64,000 bases of DNA, taken from positions 1 through 64,000 of the forward strand of contig JAQGDQ010000117.1 in NCBI GenBank assembly GCA_030141605.1, given 5' to 3'. Both the position numbers and the translations under genes were made by a program. This document shows positions 1 through 10,865 of this stretch, one piece after another. Positions within the stretch are counted from its first letter, which is position 1; each line of letters starts with the position of its first letter. The stretch comes from Tubiluchus corallicola. Lineage: Eukaryota > Priapulida > Priapulimorpha > Priapulimorphida > Tubiluchidae. Below the pieces are notes generated by a model. That model did not search any database, was not told the DNA's origin, and was given only the letters and a program-made list of their open reading frames with translations.

Positions 1-900
1 GACCGCTTTTATTCTTAATTTACATTAATGATATATAAAAACTTTTTAGCTGCCCCAATATTGTTCAATTTGCTGACGGTACTACACTTTTCTTTGATTT
101 TAATTACTTTACTATGAGCATCATAAGCCAACAAATTGTCATTAAATCTTAATAAACCAAATACACATTGTTCCGTTCTAGAAACAAAATGATTCTTCCT
201 AATTTTAATCTTTATATCGATGGGCTTCCCATCAAAACAGTCACATTCACTAAATTTCCAGGCATAAATTTGGAATTCCCGTGGAATGAGCACCTTGAAT
301 GGAATTCAAAAAATCAAAATGATTAGTCTCAAAATTGCGAAAAATATTGGTTTATTTTCTTCACATTTCGTTATCCTCAAGTACACTTTAGTATATTCGT
401 ACCTAAATTATGTCAGCTGTCTTTGGGCAATTACTTATACATCAAATTTAAACCCTTTATCATCACTCCAGAGAAAATTTCTTCGTTTATTCTTTATTCT
501 GAGTAAATGTTCTCATGTTTATGATACACATTTCAAACAATGTGAACTTTTTGCTATTGATAACCTAGTATTTTACAATTTTGTAATCTTCGTGTATAAA
601 AATAATAATAAATTCCTAACTTCTTCAGTAATTCTGTAAAATTAAATGTAAAATATGATAACACACCTTATAGCGAATATGTTGTCACCTGTGTTCGCAC
701 TAATGTTGCTAAGCAGCTCATCAAATTTTGTGTCCCTTCAATTTAGAACTCTTTACCTAATTATATCGAATGCGAACATACCATTTTTAAATATAAAATA
801 AGTATAAAGCATTTTGTATTAAATAATAACCTAAATATTTATAATGTATAATTCTCACATAGACAAAGTTAAATGATTTCTGGTGCTAATAAACTCATTT
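1..900 (+). pseudogene. Degraded non-LTR retrotransposon (LINE) reverse-transcriptase relic, CR1/jockey-like
   Basis: The first bases translate to the conserved RT block P-L-L-F-L-I-Y-I-N-D-I, followed after a frameshift by an F-A-D-G-T-T-L-F-F-D stretch that corresponds to the catalytic F-A-D-D box with one acidic residue lost. Further pieces (positions 286-639, including S-S-L-Q-R-K-F-L-R) match the post-RT region of CR1/jockey-type LINEs, and around 715-850 an N-S-L-P-N-Y-I-E motif resembles the usual C-terminal end. There are several frameshifts and stops, so the copy is dead. The 5' part lies outside the window. The 3' boundary is uncertain: it may end near 900 or continue as untranslated sequence to about 1355, where an A-rich tail with AATAAAATTAAAC is seen. 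Confidence 0.75.
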
Positions 901-2169
901 TAGTATAATGTATTAGTCTTCTTTAGTCATACGTTGTACAAGAGTGAAGAAGAAAAGCAGCAGAAGAAGAAGTATTAACAAAGAAATATTGAAAAAGTAC
1001 TAAGGCTATTTTCCCTGGCAGTAACTCAGCTGATCAGTCTCTCTTTACATTCTCATGTGAATCTGCTCTTCATTTTCATCAGAATCTCATTCATTCTTCA
1101 TTGTCATTTCATTTCATCACCACGGTATTTCATTTTTCTCGCTTACTTTATTTCGCAGCTTCTAAATTTTTTCTTTCCACTTTGCCTTCTGTTCTGGCCT
1201 GTACAAGTCTATCTTCTTGGCCTGAGCTGTTATCTCAGTATCTAGTGAAACTTTAATTTTTGTTTTTTTGTAGTACTAGTAGTAATAGCTTGTATTGTAT
1301 TACATTCAACCATGTATTATTTATGACACTTTGGAAATAAAATTAAACTAAACTAAAACTAAGTACGATCATAGAAAAAACGTCATCTTCTACAAGACTA
1401 AAATGCTGCTAAACTATGAAAATACTTGCCACGTAAAAGCACGGAAAAATATCGAATATGAGCAGTAAGAAAAATACTTTAAAGGACAAGAAAAAGGGAA
1501 CCTGAAGTAGGTTTCAGAAACATCGCCTCGAAAAATTATATTACAGTACAGCATTTTATGCATATATCATACTGGAGTTAAAAAGCATTCTTGTTTGTTT
1601 TCATTTTAAATCTCTTCGCAATACTGTTCCGACGGTGCCATTGCATGACGTCACTATGCAAACGTAAATCAGGGGAAGAGGAGGCAATGTTAAACTATGT
1701 CCCAAAAAACTTTCCATGCAAAGTTATTTTACTTAGCATTTTGCTTATCTGCTGGAAACTATGTAACTAGAAGTAATAATTTAAAATTCGCCCCCCCCCC
1801 TTCCTCGCGGTGGGCCCCATTCGAAAAATAAACCCCCAATGAGACAACACTAGATCGAGACCTTTCGTTTGATATATAGATCGCCGCAAATGGTGCCCTC
1901 GTCGAAGCTGTAGCCTCGAATCTTATATATTAAGCCCATACCAAGAATATTAATATAAGAGATGTTCGCGTCAATTTGAAAAATATCGCTGACTCACCTT
2001 CAAGGGTGCGCCACTCCCTAACTAAAAACGTATTTTTAATCTTATTAACAAGATACAGTAATCTAAACTTTTACTTAGTTAGTGAAGTGTGTGTATGAAT
2101 GCTCTGATTATTTTTTCAAACTTTACGCAATATTCACTAAACTTGTTTCAAACGACCTATCATTAAAAT
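901..2169. other. Non-coding stretch, possible LINE 3' tail then nothing recognised
   Basis: An A-rich end at about 1335-1355 could be a LINE tail. A run of ten C lies at 1791-1800. No gene, RNA or element boundary could be supported in the remainder. Confidence 0.4.
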
Positions 2170-2332
2170 GGCTGCGTCTAGCGGTCATCGTGGGAGTTTA
2201 AATTTACACGTTTTATACAGCATTACTGACGATGCAAGCCCTGCATGCAAAAAGGCAGTATGTAAGTGGTATAAAATTTCAAGACGCATTTTTTAAGCTT
2301 TGTGTAAGTGGAGGGTTTTCTTGTGCTTTAAG
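2170..2332 (+). repeat. Dispersed repeat family A, copy 1
   Basis: This segment is closely similar to 16950-17155 on the same strand. Shared blocks include GCAAGYCCTGCATGCA, AAAGGCAGTATGTAAGTGG and GGAGGGTTTTCTTGTGC. It carries a single GTAAGTGGTATAAAATTT block where copy 2 has two. No coding capacity and no terminal inverted repeats are apparent; the family is unassigned. Confidence 0.7.
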
Positions 2333-3905
2333 TACAGATGAGGTCATTTCGTAAGGAAATTTAGGAAAATTTTACCACGAGTTTGGAGACGTTGTTTGTC
2401 CAACCGCGCGTGCGCATCTTAATCAACTTATGTCATAAAATAATACTATATTGCATAAGCCTAATTATTAATTAGATGTTAGTACAGAATTAATTTGGCG
2501 GATCAGAAACGTGTACGTATGGTAAAAATGACCACGTCTGTATGTAGGTGTCTACGCAAACGAGTCTTTTGGTGGAAAAGTTCCAATATGAAATGTCAAC
2601 AAATAAGTGAAAGGACAACATCTAAACACAACATCAATACATTAATATTTCACAGAATGCATTAGACGTATTGACACATGTCTGCTTAAGAAAACAAGCC
2701 TACGCAAAATGTCTGTCAGCAACTTTAATTCGCAAAAATGCAACCCTAAGCCTTCAGCTTAAAATTCTGGTAGCGTTTCGTTTTAATGCATTTTTTAATG
2801 TACCATTCTAGGTGACTAAATTCTTAATCCGTAGTTGACGGTTTTCATTACATTTTAAGTATACCTAAACTAGGCAAGTCATGATACAGTTTCATGGTAA
2901 CTGGGTTATAGTGTATTGCAAAAAACCAATTCTTACAAAATAGTGTCATCGTCGGGTAGGCCTATACTACTGTCAGATACGACTGTATGTTATACAAGAA
3001 AAATTTAAACAAGCATCCACTTTGGTTCAAATCATGCAGGTATTATAGCAGCTAATCGGTGCACTTTTTTATTATATCAACAGCGGTGACGTAAATGACG
3101 ACGATGACTACTGCAACAAGCAACGCCAACAGTTGCAACAGCACCCGCAGCAGTAGCACGTAGCAGTAATCTCTGGTACATATTGGCCAAGATTTCTTTC
3201 ACTTGTGCAAAACACTACTGGCTGGCATTCGGGCAATGGCTAGTAAACTGGCTAAAATTTCTTTCACTAATGCGAAACAGTAACGAATAGCATACTAACA
3301 GCAATGACTGACTCTGGTTGAACAAAAGTTGCTTTCTCTGCGTTAAAGCAAGTATAGCGTAAGGTAAATTTAGAAAAGAGATTTCATTTAAGATTAAAAA
3401 GCAATCTGTGCAAACCACGCGGGAATCAGTCAACTTTTCCATATGAGACCTTCGATTAGTTGATTCATTGCCCAAACAATTTACGAATAATTGCCAGCAT
3501 TTATTACAGAAATGAAATAAAAGACACCTTCAAAGATTTGGATTTAATTTAAAAGCCAAGCCGCACGTTTCTCAGTTGGTGTTTTAACAAACGTAGCAAA
3601 GGCGATGCGCACAGTAATGACGAATTTGCGTCTCTGATTCTTCACTAACTTATGGTCCTCTGTGGGAAGGTTACACGGTATTTTACGTTCGCACCCTGAT
3701 ACTTAAAACTCAATTAGCCGCGTCTTTTGCCACTTAAATCCCATATGTAATATAAATATTCAAAAGTAGAAGACTTCTTCTAATTGTCTCACCATTAAAA
3801 AAGAAAGAATTCACAAAGAAAAAAAATTTGAAATTTAATGCATTTGTGTTGGAAATAGAATAAAATGCAACTCGCAGTCTTTAATTTGTTTTTGCATATG
3901 TATAA
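2333..3905. other. No gene recognised
   Basis: AT-rich sequence with scattered stops in all frames. A short imperfect run of CAR/GCA triplets lies near 3095-3160. Nothing else could be supported. Confidence 0.4.
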
Positions 3906-4127
3906 TGTACCTTACTCGTTTGCTTAAGTTTCTCGTAGAAACACGTGAAAAGATTTCTACTATGGCGCTATCTGTTGTTCACACAGATTCCTTGTTCGAA
4001 GATTTGCTGTACTGCTCATTAGAGTTTTTTTGCAAAAAAATAGTTTTTGCATTCAATTAATTTCACATTTTTAATCATCTCTTTGGTGTTTTACAGTATG
4101 CATCTAGTTTCACAAACCAAACCAACA
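3906..4127 (+). repeat. Left LTR of a deleted copia-type element
   Basis: A 222-bp segment beginning TGTACC and ending CAACA is imperfectly repeated in direct orientation at 4895-5101. Shared blocks include GTTTAAGTT or GCTTAAGTT followed by TCGTAGAAA, AGATTTCTACTA, CTGCTCAT and GTTTTTTTGCAAAAAA. It is followed at once by TTGGTTGTGGGTCCAGCG, which sits where a primer-binding site is expected. The two copies differ by many substitutions and small indels, which implies an old insertion. Confidence 0.65.
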
Positions 4128-4894
4128 TTGGTTGTGGGTCCAGCGACGCCGGTGTCGCAGAGTAGTTAATTTAACTGTACAAACGGTACTCACACAGTTT
4201 GAACCTGTTAACAATTGAGAAATTTGTCACTAGAGAGTGTCTGTCAGCAAAATTCGAAAAGTGTTTGAGATCAAAAGGAATTCGTCATGAAACTATTATT
4301 CCTAAGCAAAATAGCGTGTAAGAGCGTATGAATATAATTCTGGTAGAATCGGTTAAGCCAGTTAATATTGCAGCATATATCAGAAATCGATTGTTGACGC
4401 CGATCAAACAAGAGATAACGTCTTTTGAGTTACGGCACAGTCAAAAACTCAAAGTTAGTCACATCTGTGTGTTTGGGTTGTATGGCTTATGGATTAATTC
4501 AAGAGGCTCGACGGAAGAAACTAGATAATAAGGTGAGAAAGAATAGCTGGTTATAGTTCAACCAAATAAGCATACCGTCTATATGATGAAAAAAGTGATA
4601 AACGACGTCGAGATGTTGTATTTAGTGAAAATGATTTTTGACATTATCAAATGTGTACAATTACAAGTGGAACGTTCGGATGCAGTGGAACCCAATCGAT
4701 CAGCACGAGAAATACGTCCCCAGTATGACGTAATTATGATGAATATATGCAGATACGGTGACAACAGATGAAGAAATTCATCATATAGCATATCTGACAG
4801 AGTTAGAACCAAAAACTGTTCAAGAGGCGCTAGCAGGCTCTCAGAAAAGTGAATGTAAGGAAGCGAATGAAAGTGAAATGAACTCAATTGAAAA
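4128..4894 (+). pseudogene. Internally deleted Ty1/copia polyprotein relic (integrase part joined to the start of RT)
   Basis: In broken frames the sequence reproduces landmarks of a copia polyprotein in the correct order. From about 4245 there is an integrase core end with K-S-K-G-I-R-H, N-S-V-x-E-R-M-N and L-V-E-S, then N-T/I-A-A-Y-I-R-N-R. A K-V-S-H-I-C-V-F-G block follows near 4455, then A-Y-R-L-Y-D and R-R-R-D-V-V-F-S-E near 4575-4640. An R-S-A-R-E-I-R-P block lies near 4700. Finally an E-P-K-T-V-Q-E-A-L and E-M-N-S-I-E-N block (4805-4893) marks the entry to reverse transcriptase. The gag, protease, most of RT and RNase H are absent. Stops and frameshifts interrupt it, and it runs directly into the right LTR. 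The assignment rests on motif order and was not confirmed by search. Confidence 0.75.
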
Positions 4895-5101
4895 TGTATA
4901 TTTACTCATTTGTTTAAGTTGGTCGTAGAAAAAAAGAAAGATTTCTACTACGTATTGCACTAGCTGTTGTGTGCACAAATTCTCTGCTCGAAGACTTCAT
5001 GCACTGCTCATAAAAGTTTTTTGCAAAAAATGATGCAATAGCTTACATTTTCAACGTTTATATTTTATAATATGCTTGTAATTTCGCAAACAAAAGCAAC
5101 A
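4895..5101 (+). repeat. Right LTR of the deleted copia-type element
   Basis: A 207-bp segment (TGTATA ... CAACA) is the direct-repeat partner of 3906-4127. The immediate flanks (TATAA on the left, ATTTG on the right) do not match, so no 5-bp target-site duplication could be shown. The exact LTR edges may be off by a few bases. Confidence 0.65.
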
Positions 5102-6204
5102 ATTTGTACGTTTGAATTTAATCCCTATGGCAAGCTTTTCTATTATACGAATTCTAGTATGGGTTAATCTATAATAGATACGGAGGCAACGTTAATGCGA
5201 AATAAGCTACTCTAGTGGGTAAACCAAAGTCAGGAGATTAATGTATTTTCCACGTCTGTGGGATAATAGCAACTTTAATTTACTCTAACTCAGCGCAGTC
5301 TTGCAATCACATAATCAAAGCATAACAGTATAGAGACTGCAATCAAAGTCAGTTGGTAGTATAGAAACACAATTACTGAAATGTACAAAGCAATCGCTTT
5401 AATTGATTTTCTGTACCGAAATGTACATGGCAATTGCTTTAATTAACTATCTGTACCAAAATATGCAGATAGTAATTAGGCAAACATAAGAATTGTTTTT
5501 GTAATGTATACGCTCAAATCAAAGTTGCGTTCCCATATCTATGTAGTTTATTCTGCAAAAATACAAATTTTCTGTAGTCTACAACTACTACATCTACAAA
5601 TCTAGTGAAATAAAAGTGCTAGAAAATAAGTGCTACAGATTACTACGTTACACTAAAAAAGCTAAAATGCATACATACATTGTTGGTCCAATATTGAGTC
5701 GAGAAAAAAGCCAGAATGTCAGTAAAAGGTAACAGTATAATTAAAAGCCAAATTTCAAATGCAACAAAGACGTGTGTACATGACAAGTTCCTCCTATACA
5801 ATGTCAGAGTAGAAAAAGTAGTCTATAGAGGTTGAGCTACAGTCTAATATATTATGGCTTCTAATGCATATTCTACCTTGAGAAGAGGTAATGGACCAAA
5901 ACATTTGCACCTGCAACAGTTTTAATTAATTATTTAGGCAAACGCGTTTCTTTAAATGTCGCACGAAATGAAAAATGGTAATATAAACCTTAATTGCCGT
6001 TAACGATCAATTGCTCTTTTGAGTAACAAAGCTGTAACTGCCATGCCTGTCACTGTGATCGTGTAAGCAAACTGACGTAAGTCACATAGACATCCATGCA
6101 GCAAAATGGAGCTTTGTTACACACACAAACGTCGTAACGACTACAAACGTTATACCAACGATAAGTGTGTTGTAATGCTTGTCGACAAATGTTATAAAAT
6201 TTTC
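5102..6204. other. No gene; small direct duplication at about 5376-5460
   Basis: Two tandem copies of a ~40-bp unit share AAATGTACA, GCAAT, GCTTTAATT and TCTGTACC (about 5378-5418 and 5419-5458). The remainder shows no recognisable gene. Around 6125-6205 the sequence is loosely inverted-similar to 7700-7850 (see the candidate element entry). Confidence 0.45.
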
Positions 6205-6690
6205 AAGGTCGATTTTTAAACACGACCATTGAGAATGCAGCTTACTGTGTTTTAAACACGACCATTCAGAGTGTAGCTTACTGAAGAGTGAGCCAGTTTT
6301 AAACATAACCAATGAGAATGCGGCTTACTAATAAAAGCTTAAAGCCGCCTGTAGTCTTAAACGCGAACAATGAAATAACTAAATAACGGTTTTGAACTCG
6401 ACCAATGTGAATGCAGTTTACTAATCTACGTTTTTAACCCGATCTGTAAGCGGGCAGCTTTCTAAAGCTGAAGGCCACAGCCAGTTTTTAAAAATGAGCA
6501 ACGAGAAGGCAGCTCACTAATCCATGTTTTTAAACATGACAAATGAGAAAACATCTTACTAAACTACTCTCTTTAAAAACGACCAATGCGAGTGCAGCTC
6601 ATTAAAATGCGCTTTTAAACCCAACCAATAAGAATACAGCTTACACAACCACGCTTCTAAATCAGACCAGTGAAAATGTAGCTGTAAAAA
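6205..6690 (+). repeat. Degenerate ~43-bp tandem array (array 1)
   Basis: About ten diverged units have the consensus form TTTTTAAACACGACCAATG, AGAATGCAGCTTACTAA plus a short linker. The GCAGCTTACTAA-like core recurs roughly every 40-48 bp (about 6236, 6276, 6321, 6413, 6455, 6510, 6550, 6594, 6637, 6679). Most units carry a CCAAT-like pentamer. The same unit recurs in the same orientation at 7408-7570. Confidence 0.75.
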
Positions 6691-7407
6691 GCTTAAGGCC
6701 AAGAACCAACACTGGAACAACATTTATTGCACTTTAATATACAATTAAAAATTATGAAATCACTACACAATATATGCGTATAGAATGCCTTGCTTAAAAA
6801 TGTAAAAGAAATTTAAATATTTTTTATCTTCCGCCAAACGACGTCTCTGCCGGCATATTTGAAAAAAATCACGTAAGCTGGTAGTTGAATGCTGTGAAGG
6901 CAAGCTTTGGTGAAGTTACGGTGAAGCTTTGGTGGGAAAATTAGGCGTTCTACAGTTCACTCAGAAATTCTGTTATTCTAGCATTGTATTTAACTGAGTT
7001 TACGTAAAAAATGGTCATTGGATCAAGTATGACTAAGTTTAAAGTGGTTAACATAGCTTTAATCCACAGGATTATACTGTAAAATGTGTAAGTAGTGTAC
7101 ATTAATTGTGTAAGTGTAATTAATTTAAGACTTGTTGACTTTCAGATACGCATGTAAACTTGCGACCATATAGTAAGTACCGGGTGAGTTACTTGAAGCA
7201 CCTGGCAGTGTAAGTGTTTATATTGCACGGAAACCGGACGACGTCTAAAATGAATGCGCCCAAGCGTGAAGCGACGGTGACTTTAAATTGATTTTACTAA
7301 TTACATTAGGCGCTTATCACAATTTTATTGCTGAAACTTTCTAATATTTTTCTCAAATATTCGAAAAAGCCCAACTTCCCGAGAGATTTGGCTTTTGCTC
7401 TAAAGAA
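6691..7407. other. Spacer between the two ~43-bp arrays, no gene recognised
   Basis: AT-rich DNA without a sizeable reading frame. A local duplication of AAGCTTTGGTG is seen near 6901-6932. Confidence 0.4.
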
Positions 7408-7570
7408 ACGTCAAAGTTTTTAAACATAATCAATGACAATGCAGCTTACTAAACTACGTTTTAAACCTGAACAATGACACTGCATCTTACTAAACCACAT
7501 TTTTAAGCTTGAATAATGGTAATGCAGTTTACTAAATTACGTTTCTACCCGACCGATGAAAATGCAACTT
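7408..7570 (+). repeat. Degenerate ~43-bp tandem array (array 2)
   Basis: Three to four units of the same consensus as 6205-6690, with GCAGCTTACTAAA-like cores at about 7439, 7483, 7525 and 7564. The orientation is the same as array 1. Confidence 0.7.
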
Positions 7571-8076
7571 TGTTAAGTAATGATAAAACCTGAAATAGGG
7601 CCAATTTTTTCAAGAAGCTCCTAACGAGAACGCAGTTAAACCATAAAGCAAAAAGTAACTAAGCTATAACAGAGCATAACTCGCTGATCTGACAAATGTT
7701 AGAAAATGGATAAATTTTATAACGTTTGTCATCGATTTTGGCGATCAAGCCTTATACAACATTTATCTTTTTGTAGTTTCAACTGTTACAACTAAAGTTC
7801 GTGAGCAAAAAAGGTTTATGTTTGTCGTTGTTACAACGTTTGAGTAATATTATAAAAAGCTGGAGCCTTGTTGACCTAAGTGTTGCTGAATTTCTTCCTC
7901 TGACGCAATTATAAGATACGTGCTCTGGGCCAGCAAAATGTACAACTTGGGTTATAGTTTCTCACAAAATATCGTATACGTATTGTTCAGAAATCATTGT
8001 TTTATGACTATTTGTACAGTTGTAAATAGATGCCATTAGAACTACAAGACAAAAGTAGTCTTGAAATAATTATTTT

Positions 8077-8576
8077 AGATATTGTTACTAGTACAATATC
8101 TAACTATATAATAGTATATATATATAGTGCATACATATATATATACTATACAATATATACTATTATATATATATATATATGTACTAGTAACAATATCTCA
8201 ACCCTTTGGTATTATAGTACAATATATCTACACTGTTATCTCAACCCTTTCGTTCAATTTAGGTGTTGGACATGAAGCATGTGATTCTACTGCTAACAAA
8301 GAATGATTATTTGAATCTTAAATGCTTTCAAAAATGGGAAAAAACGTTATCATGAAACAACAGTGTGTTAATGACCTGATTTCCAGAATAACACTTAGTG
8401 CCACAAATCAGAAATGTACACACGTTTAAATGACGTATGTACACAGATTTTAATGACGCATTTCCTTTTCACTTTCCGCCTATTTGGTATATATTATATA
8501 TATATACAGTGTATATATACAGTGTAGATAATAGTGTATATATATTGTGTATAATACCAAAGGGTTGAGATATTGT
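8077..8576. repeat. AT-rich inverted-repeat block
   Basis: The sequence TACTAGTAACAATATCTC followed by AACCCTTTGGTATTAT (about 8183-8216) recurs as its reverse complement at about 8551-8584. A further GATATTGT ... ACAATATC palindrome lies at 8077-8100. The arms are separated by (TA)n-rich DNA and ~300 bp of unassigned sequence. The block looks like a fold-back or MITE-like repeat; a LINE has inserted at its right end. Confidence 0.6.
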
Positions 8577-8586
8577 TACTAGTACA

Positions 8587-9240
8587 GTGTAGTATAACAG
8601 TGGGAGGCCAAATAGTTAAGAACGTTACCAGTTTTTCATATCTGGGCAGTGTGATGACCTGTAATGGAGGTACAGAAAATGACATCAGGGGGAGAATCGG
8701 CAAAGCAACAGCAGTATTTAGGAAGATGGGAAAAATCTGGACAAGCAAGAAAATTGACATGAAAATCAAACTTCGTCTGTACAACGCCATTGTGCTGCCA
8801 ACGGCTCTCTATGCCAGCGAAACCTGGAAAGTCACAGCGGAGTTATCAAAGAAACTGAACGTCTTCCACCAAAAATGCCTTCGAAAGATACTAAAAATCT
8901 CCTACCGCGACCATGTCACCAATGTAGAAGTTCTTCAACGAGCGCAGTCATTGCGGTTACAAGATATAGTTACAGAGAGAAGAATGAAACTGGCTGGACA
9001 TATTCTCCGTCTATCAGAAAGTCGCTACGCCAAAACAGCAGTACAGTGGGAACCACCTGGTGGGAAACGAAAAAGAGGTCGGCCAAAAACAACGTGGCGC
9101 AGATCCTTCAAAGAAGACCTTCGAGCTGTCAACAGACGTTGGGAAAACGTAGAGAACGAAGCCGCCGATAGAACTCAGTGGAAAATGCTGTTTGCCCAAT
9201 GTGCATCAATGCACAGGAAGGACTAAGGTCTAAGGTAAGG
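8587..9240 (+). mobile_element. 5'-truncated LINE copy with open C-terminal RT reading frame and target-site duplication
   Basis: One uninterrupted frame (to the stop at 9226) encodes about 213 residues of the C-terminal part of a non-LTR reverse transcriptase. It begins near F-S-Y-L-G-S, continues with I-K-L-R-L-Y-N-A-I-V-L-P-T-A-L-Y and E-T-W-K, and has a basic G-R-P-K-T-T-W-R-R motif near the end. This C-terminal arrangement is common in RTE-like and related LINEs of invertebrates; the clade was not determined. The copy ends with an AAGG/CTAAGGT-rich tail at 9217-9240. A 10-bp duplication TACTAGTACA is found at 8577-8586 and 9241-9250, immediately outside both ends. Because the frame is intact and the duplication perfect, the insertion is probably recent. 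The catalytic Y-A-D-D region is not included, so the copy cannot move by itself. Confidence 0.85.
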
Positions 9241-9250
9241 TACTAGTACA

Positions 9251-9590
9251 ATGACTTTTTTAAAGTGTCATGAGGTATCTTTTTATGCCGGGCTCGCAAG
9301 TGTCATCAAATAAACCTTAATTGTTACTAGTGTTAACTTAATTGGCGGCTCGTAGCTAAAATTAGTGGAGGTACTGAAAATTAAACATTTTTAGCCATTG
9401 TTTTTATAGTGCCGTAAAACGAAACAAACATATGTAATTATAATGCTGCAATTGTAATTTTAAACAAACAAACTAATTTAAACATAACCTTGATAAACTC
9501 CTAATCAAAAAATATTGTTTTCTTACGAATAGCCTAAATTGTCGCAGTTCAAGAATATGCCGATACACGGCTTTTAAGCACGTGACAACT
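9251..9590. other. No gene recognised
   Basis: AT-rich flank of the LINE insertion; nothing could be supported. Confidence 0.4.
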
Positions 9591-9850
9591 GCCAACACGT
9601 ACGGCGGTGAGCGACAGTACTCTTTGTACAGCGTGTTGTCTCAGACATGTGCGCATGGCCGCATGCGCACAGCAGCCAAACGCCGCGTTGTTTGTGCTGT
9701 AAAGCAAATTGTGCTTCCGTCACGTGCCCCAGTTCCGCGCAAGTATAAAACAAGAACTAAAGAAAAAAGACTTATCATATTGAATATATTATTGATAATA
9801 ACCAGTGAAAACGATGCAGTACCACTATATCTATACACGAGCTGCCACTG
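9590..9850 (+). other. GC-richer pocket with TATA-like box, possible solo LTR or promoter
   Basis: About 9595-9740 is clearly richer in G and C than its surroundings. It contains the palindrome-like GTGCGCATGGCCGCATGCGC (about 9649-9668), and a TATAAAAC box at about 9744. This arrangement is typical of an LTR but also of an ordinary promoter. TG and CA ends and a target duplication could not be fixed. A reading frame across it (about 89 codons) resembles nothing known. Confidence 0.25.
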
Positions 9851-10549
9851 ATTAACTTCTTTGTTTTATTGGCTTATTGTCTACTTGGTTGATGGAGTAC
9901 AGCAATCTTGAATGTCTATAAAACTGTATACGTAGCACCTTATGATCTTTGATGTCGATCACATAATACACTGAAGTAATGCAGACTCAGTCAGCATAAC
10001 AGATTCAATCAATTTATAACCATTATGTCAACTCCACTTAACACTTTATGCATCAGCCCCGTTCCGCCTCGCTACACTGAATCTGGGGCATCAATTTTAG
10101 GGGAGAATTCAATCAATTTGTTGCGCTACCATTTGACGAGTGTTGTGTTCATCAATATCTCTCTCTCTCTTGAGGGATTATACTTCACTCCGCCGAGTAT
10201 AGTAATCGACAATGCTCTTGTTGTAAAACCGAAGAGAATGGAGCGTGGCGAACAAGAATTATGCTGCTGTTGAGAGTTGAGTCCAAAACGAAGTAATTGC
10301 GAGACAGAAAGGTAACAATCCGGTACAGCGCAGTTGCTAAAGTTGCTGTTGTCATAGTTTTCTGTGCAAATAAGATGGACTTTTTTGCGTTAACTATGTC
10401 AGAAAGAAATCAAATGCTTGCTTACATATAGGACTTGACGGTATAGGACGCAATGGTTTTGATTGTTGCACCCGCTAAATTTTTACCTAACTTAAAAAGT
10501 ACGCAAAATAAGCAGTTTAAATGGAGTACAGTACAGTAGGAAGTTATAC
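9851..10549. other. No gene recognised
   Basis: No motif, repeat or convincing frame was found. An 82-codon open frame at 10025-10273 has no recognisable domain. Confidence 0.35.
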
Positions 10550-10865
10550 ATGAAAAATGTAACTGCGGTGTACCATAAAGACCCACTTTTGGATCAGTGC
10601 ACTTTCTTACGTACATTAAGGTATGCCACAAGGCTACCAGTGCCTTTCCTATCTACATTAACGACCTGCTTTTTTACTGTTTCAGTACACGTGTTTTTAG
10701 TGATGACCAGTTTCTTCCTCATGTCCTCTATTTTTTGAGTTTACAAAAGTAAGGACGTCGTACCGTCAGAGAGCTAAAAACTCTTATAGTTGGATAAAAG
10801 GATGCAAATTGTCAGTTAATGACACCAAAACACGTACAAAATTATATTAATTAGCAGCAACACTT
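10550..10865 (+). pseudogene. Scrap of LINE reverse transcriptase
   Basis: Frame-shifted pieces correspond to consecutive RT landmarks. G-V-P (about 10568) and Y-I-N-D-L-L (about 10655) come first, then a V-F-S-D-D-Q stretch in the place of the F-A-D-D box. K-G-C-K-L-S-V-N-D-T-K-T follows at about 10797-10835, the usual W-L-K-x-N-K-L-S-x-N-x-x-K-T block. The fragment is short and heavily disrupted. Confidence 0.55.

Larger units (their letters stand above)
6100..7870. mobile_element. Candidate non-autonomous element with imperfect inverted flanks
   Basis: The left flank (about 6125-6205, for example GACAAATGTTATAAAATTTT) resembles the reverse complement of the right flank (about 7700-7850, for example GACAAACGTTATAAAATTTA). 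The similarity is imperfect but runs for tens of bases in the same order on both sides. Two tandem arrays of the same ~43-bp unit lie inside, next to the two flanks. No transposase-like reading frame was found in between, and no target-site duplication could be defined. This could equally be two independent repeats that are inverted by chance. Confidence 0.3.

Noticed and set aside
3092-3165. Coding CAG/GCA repeat
   Set aside because: Short, irregular and not in a sustained frame.
6205-7570. CRISPR-like array
   Set aside because: Units are diverged and contiguous without unique spacers, in a clearly animal genome.
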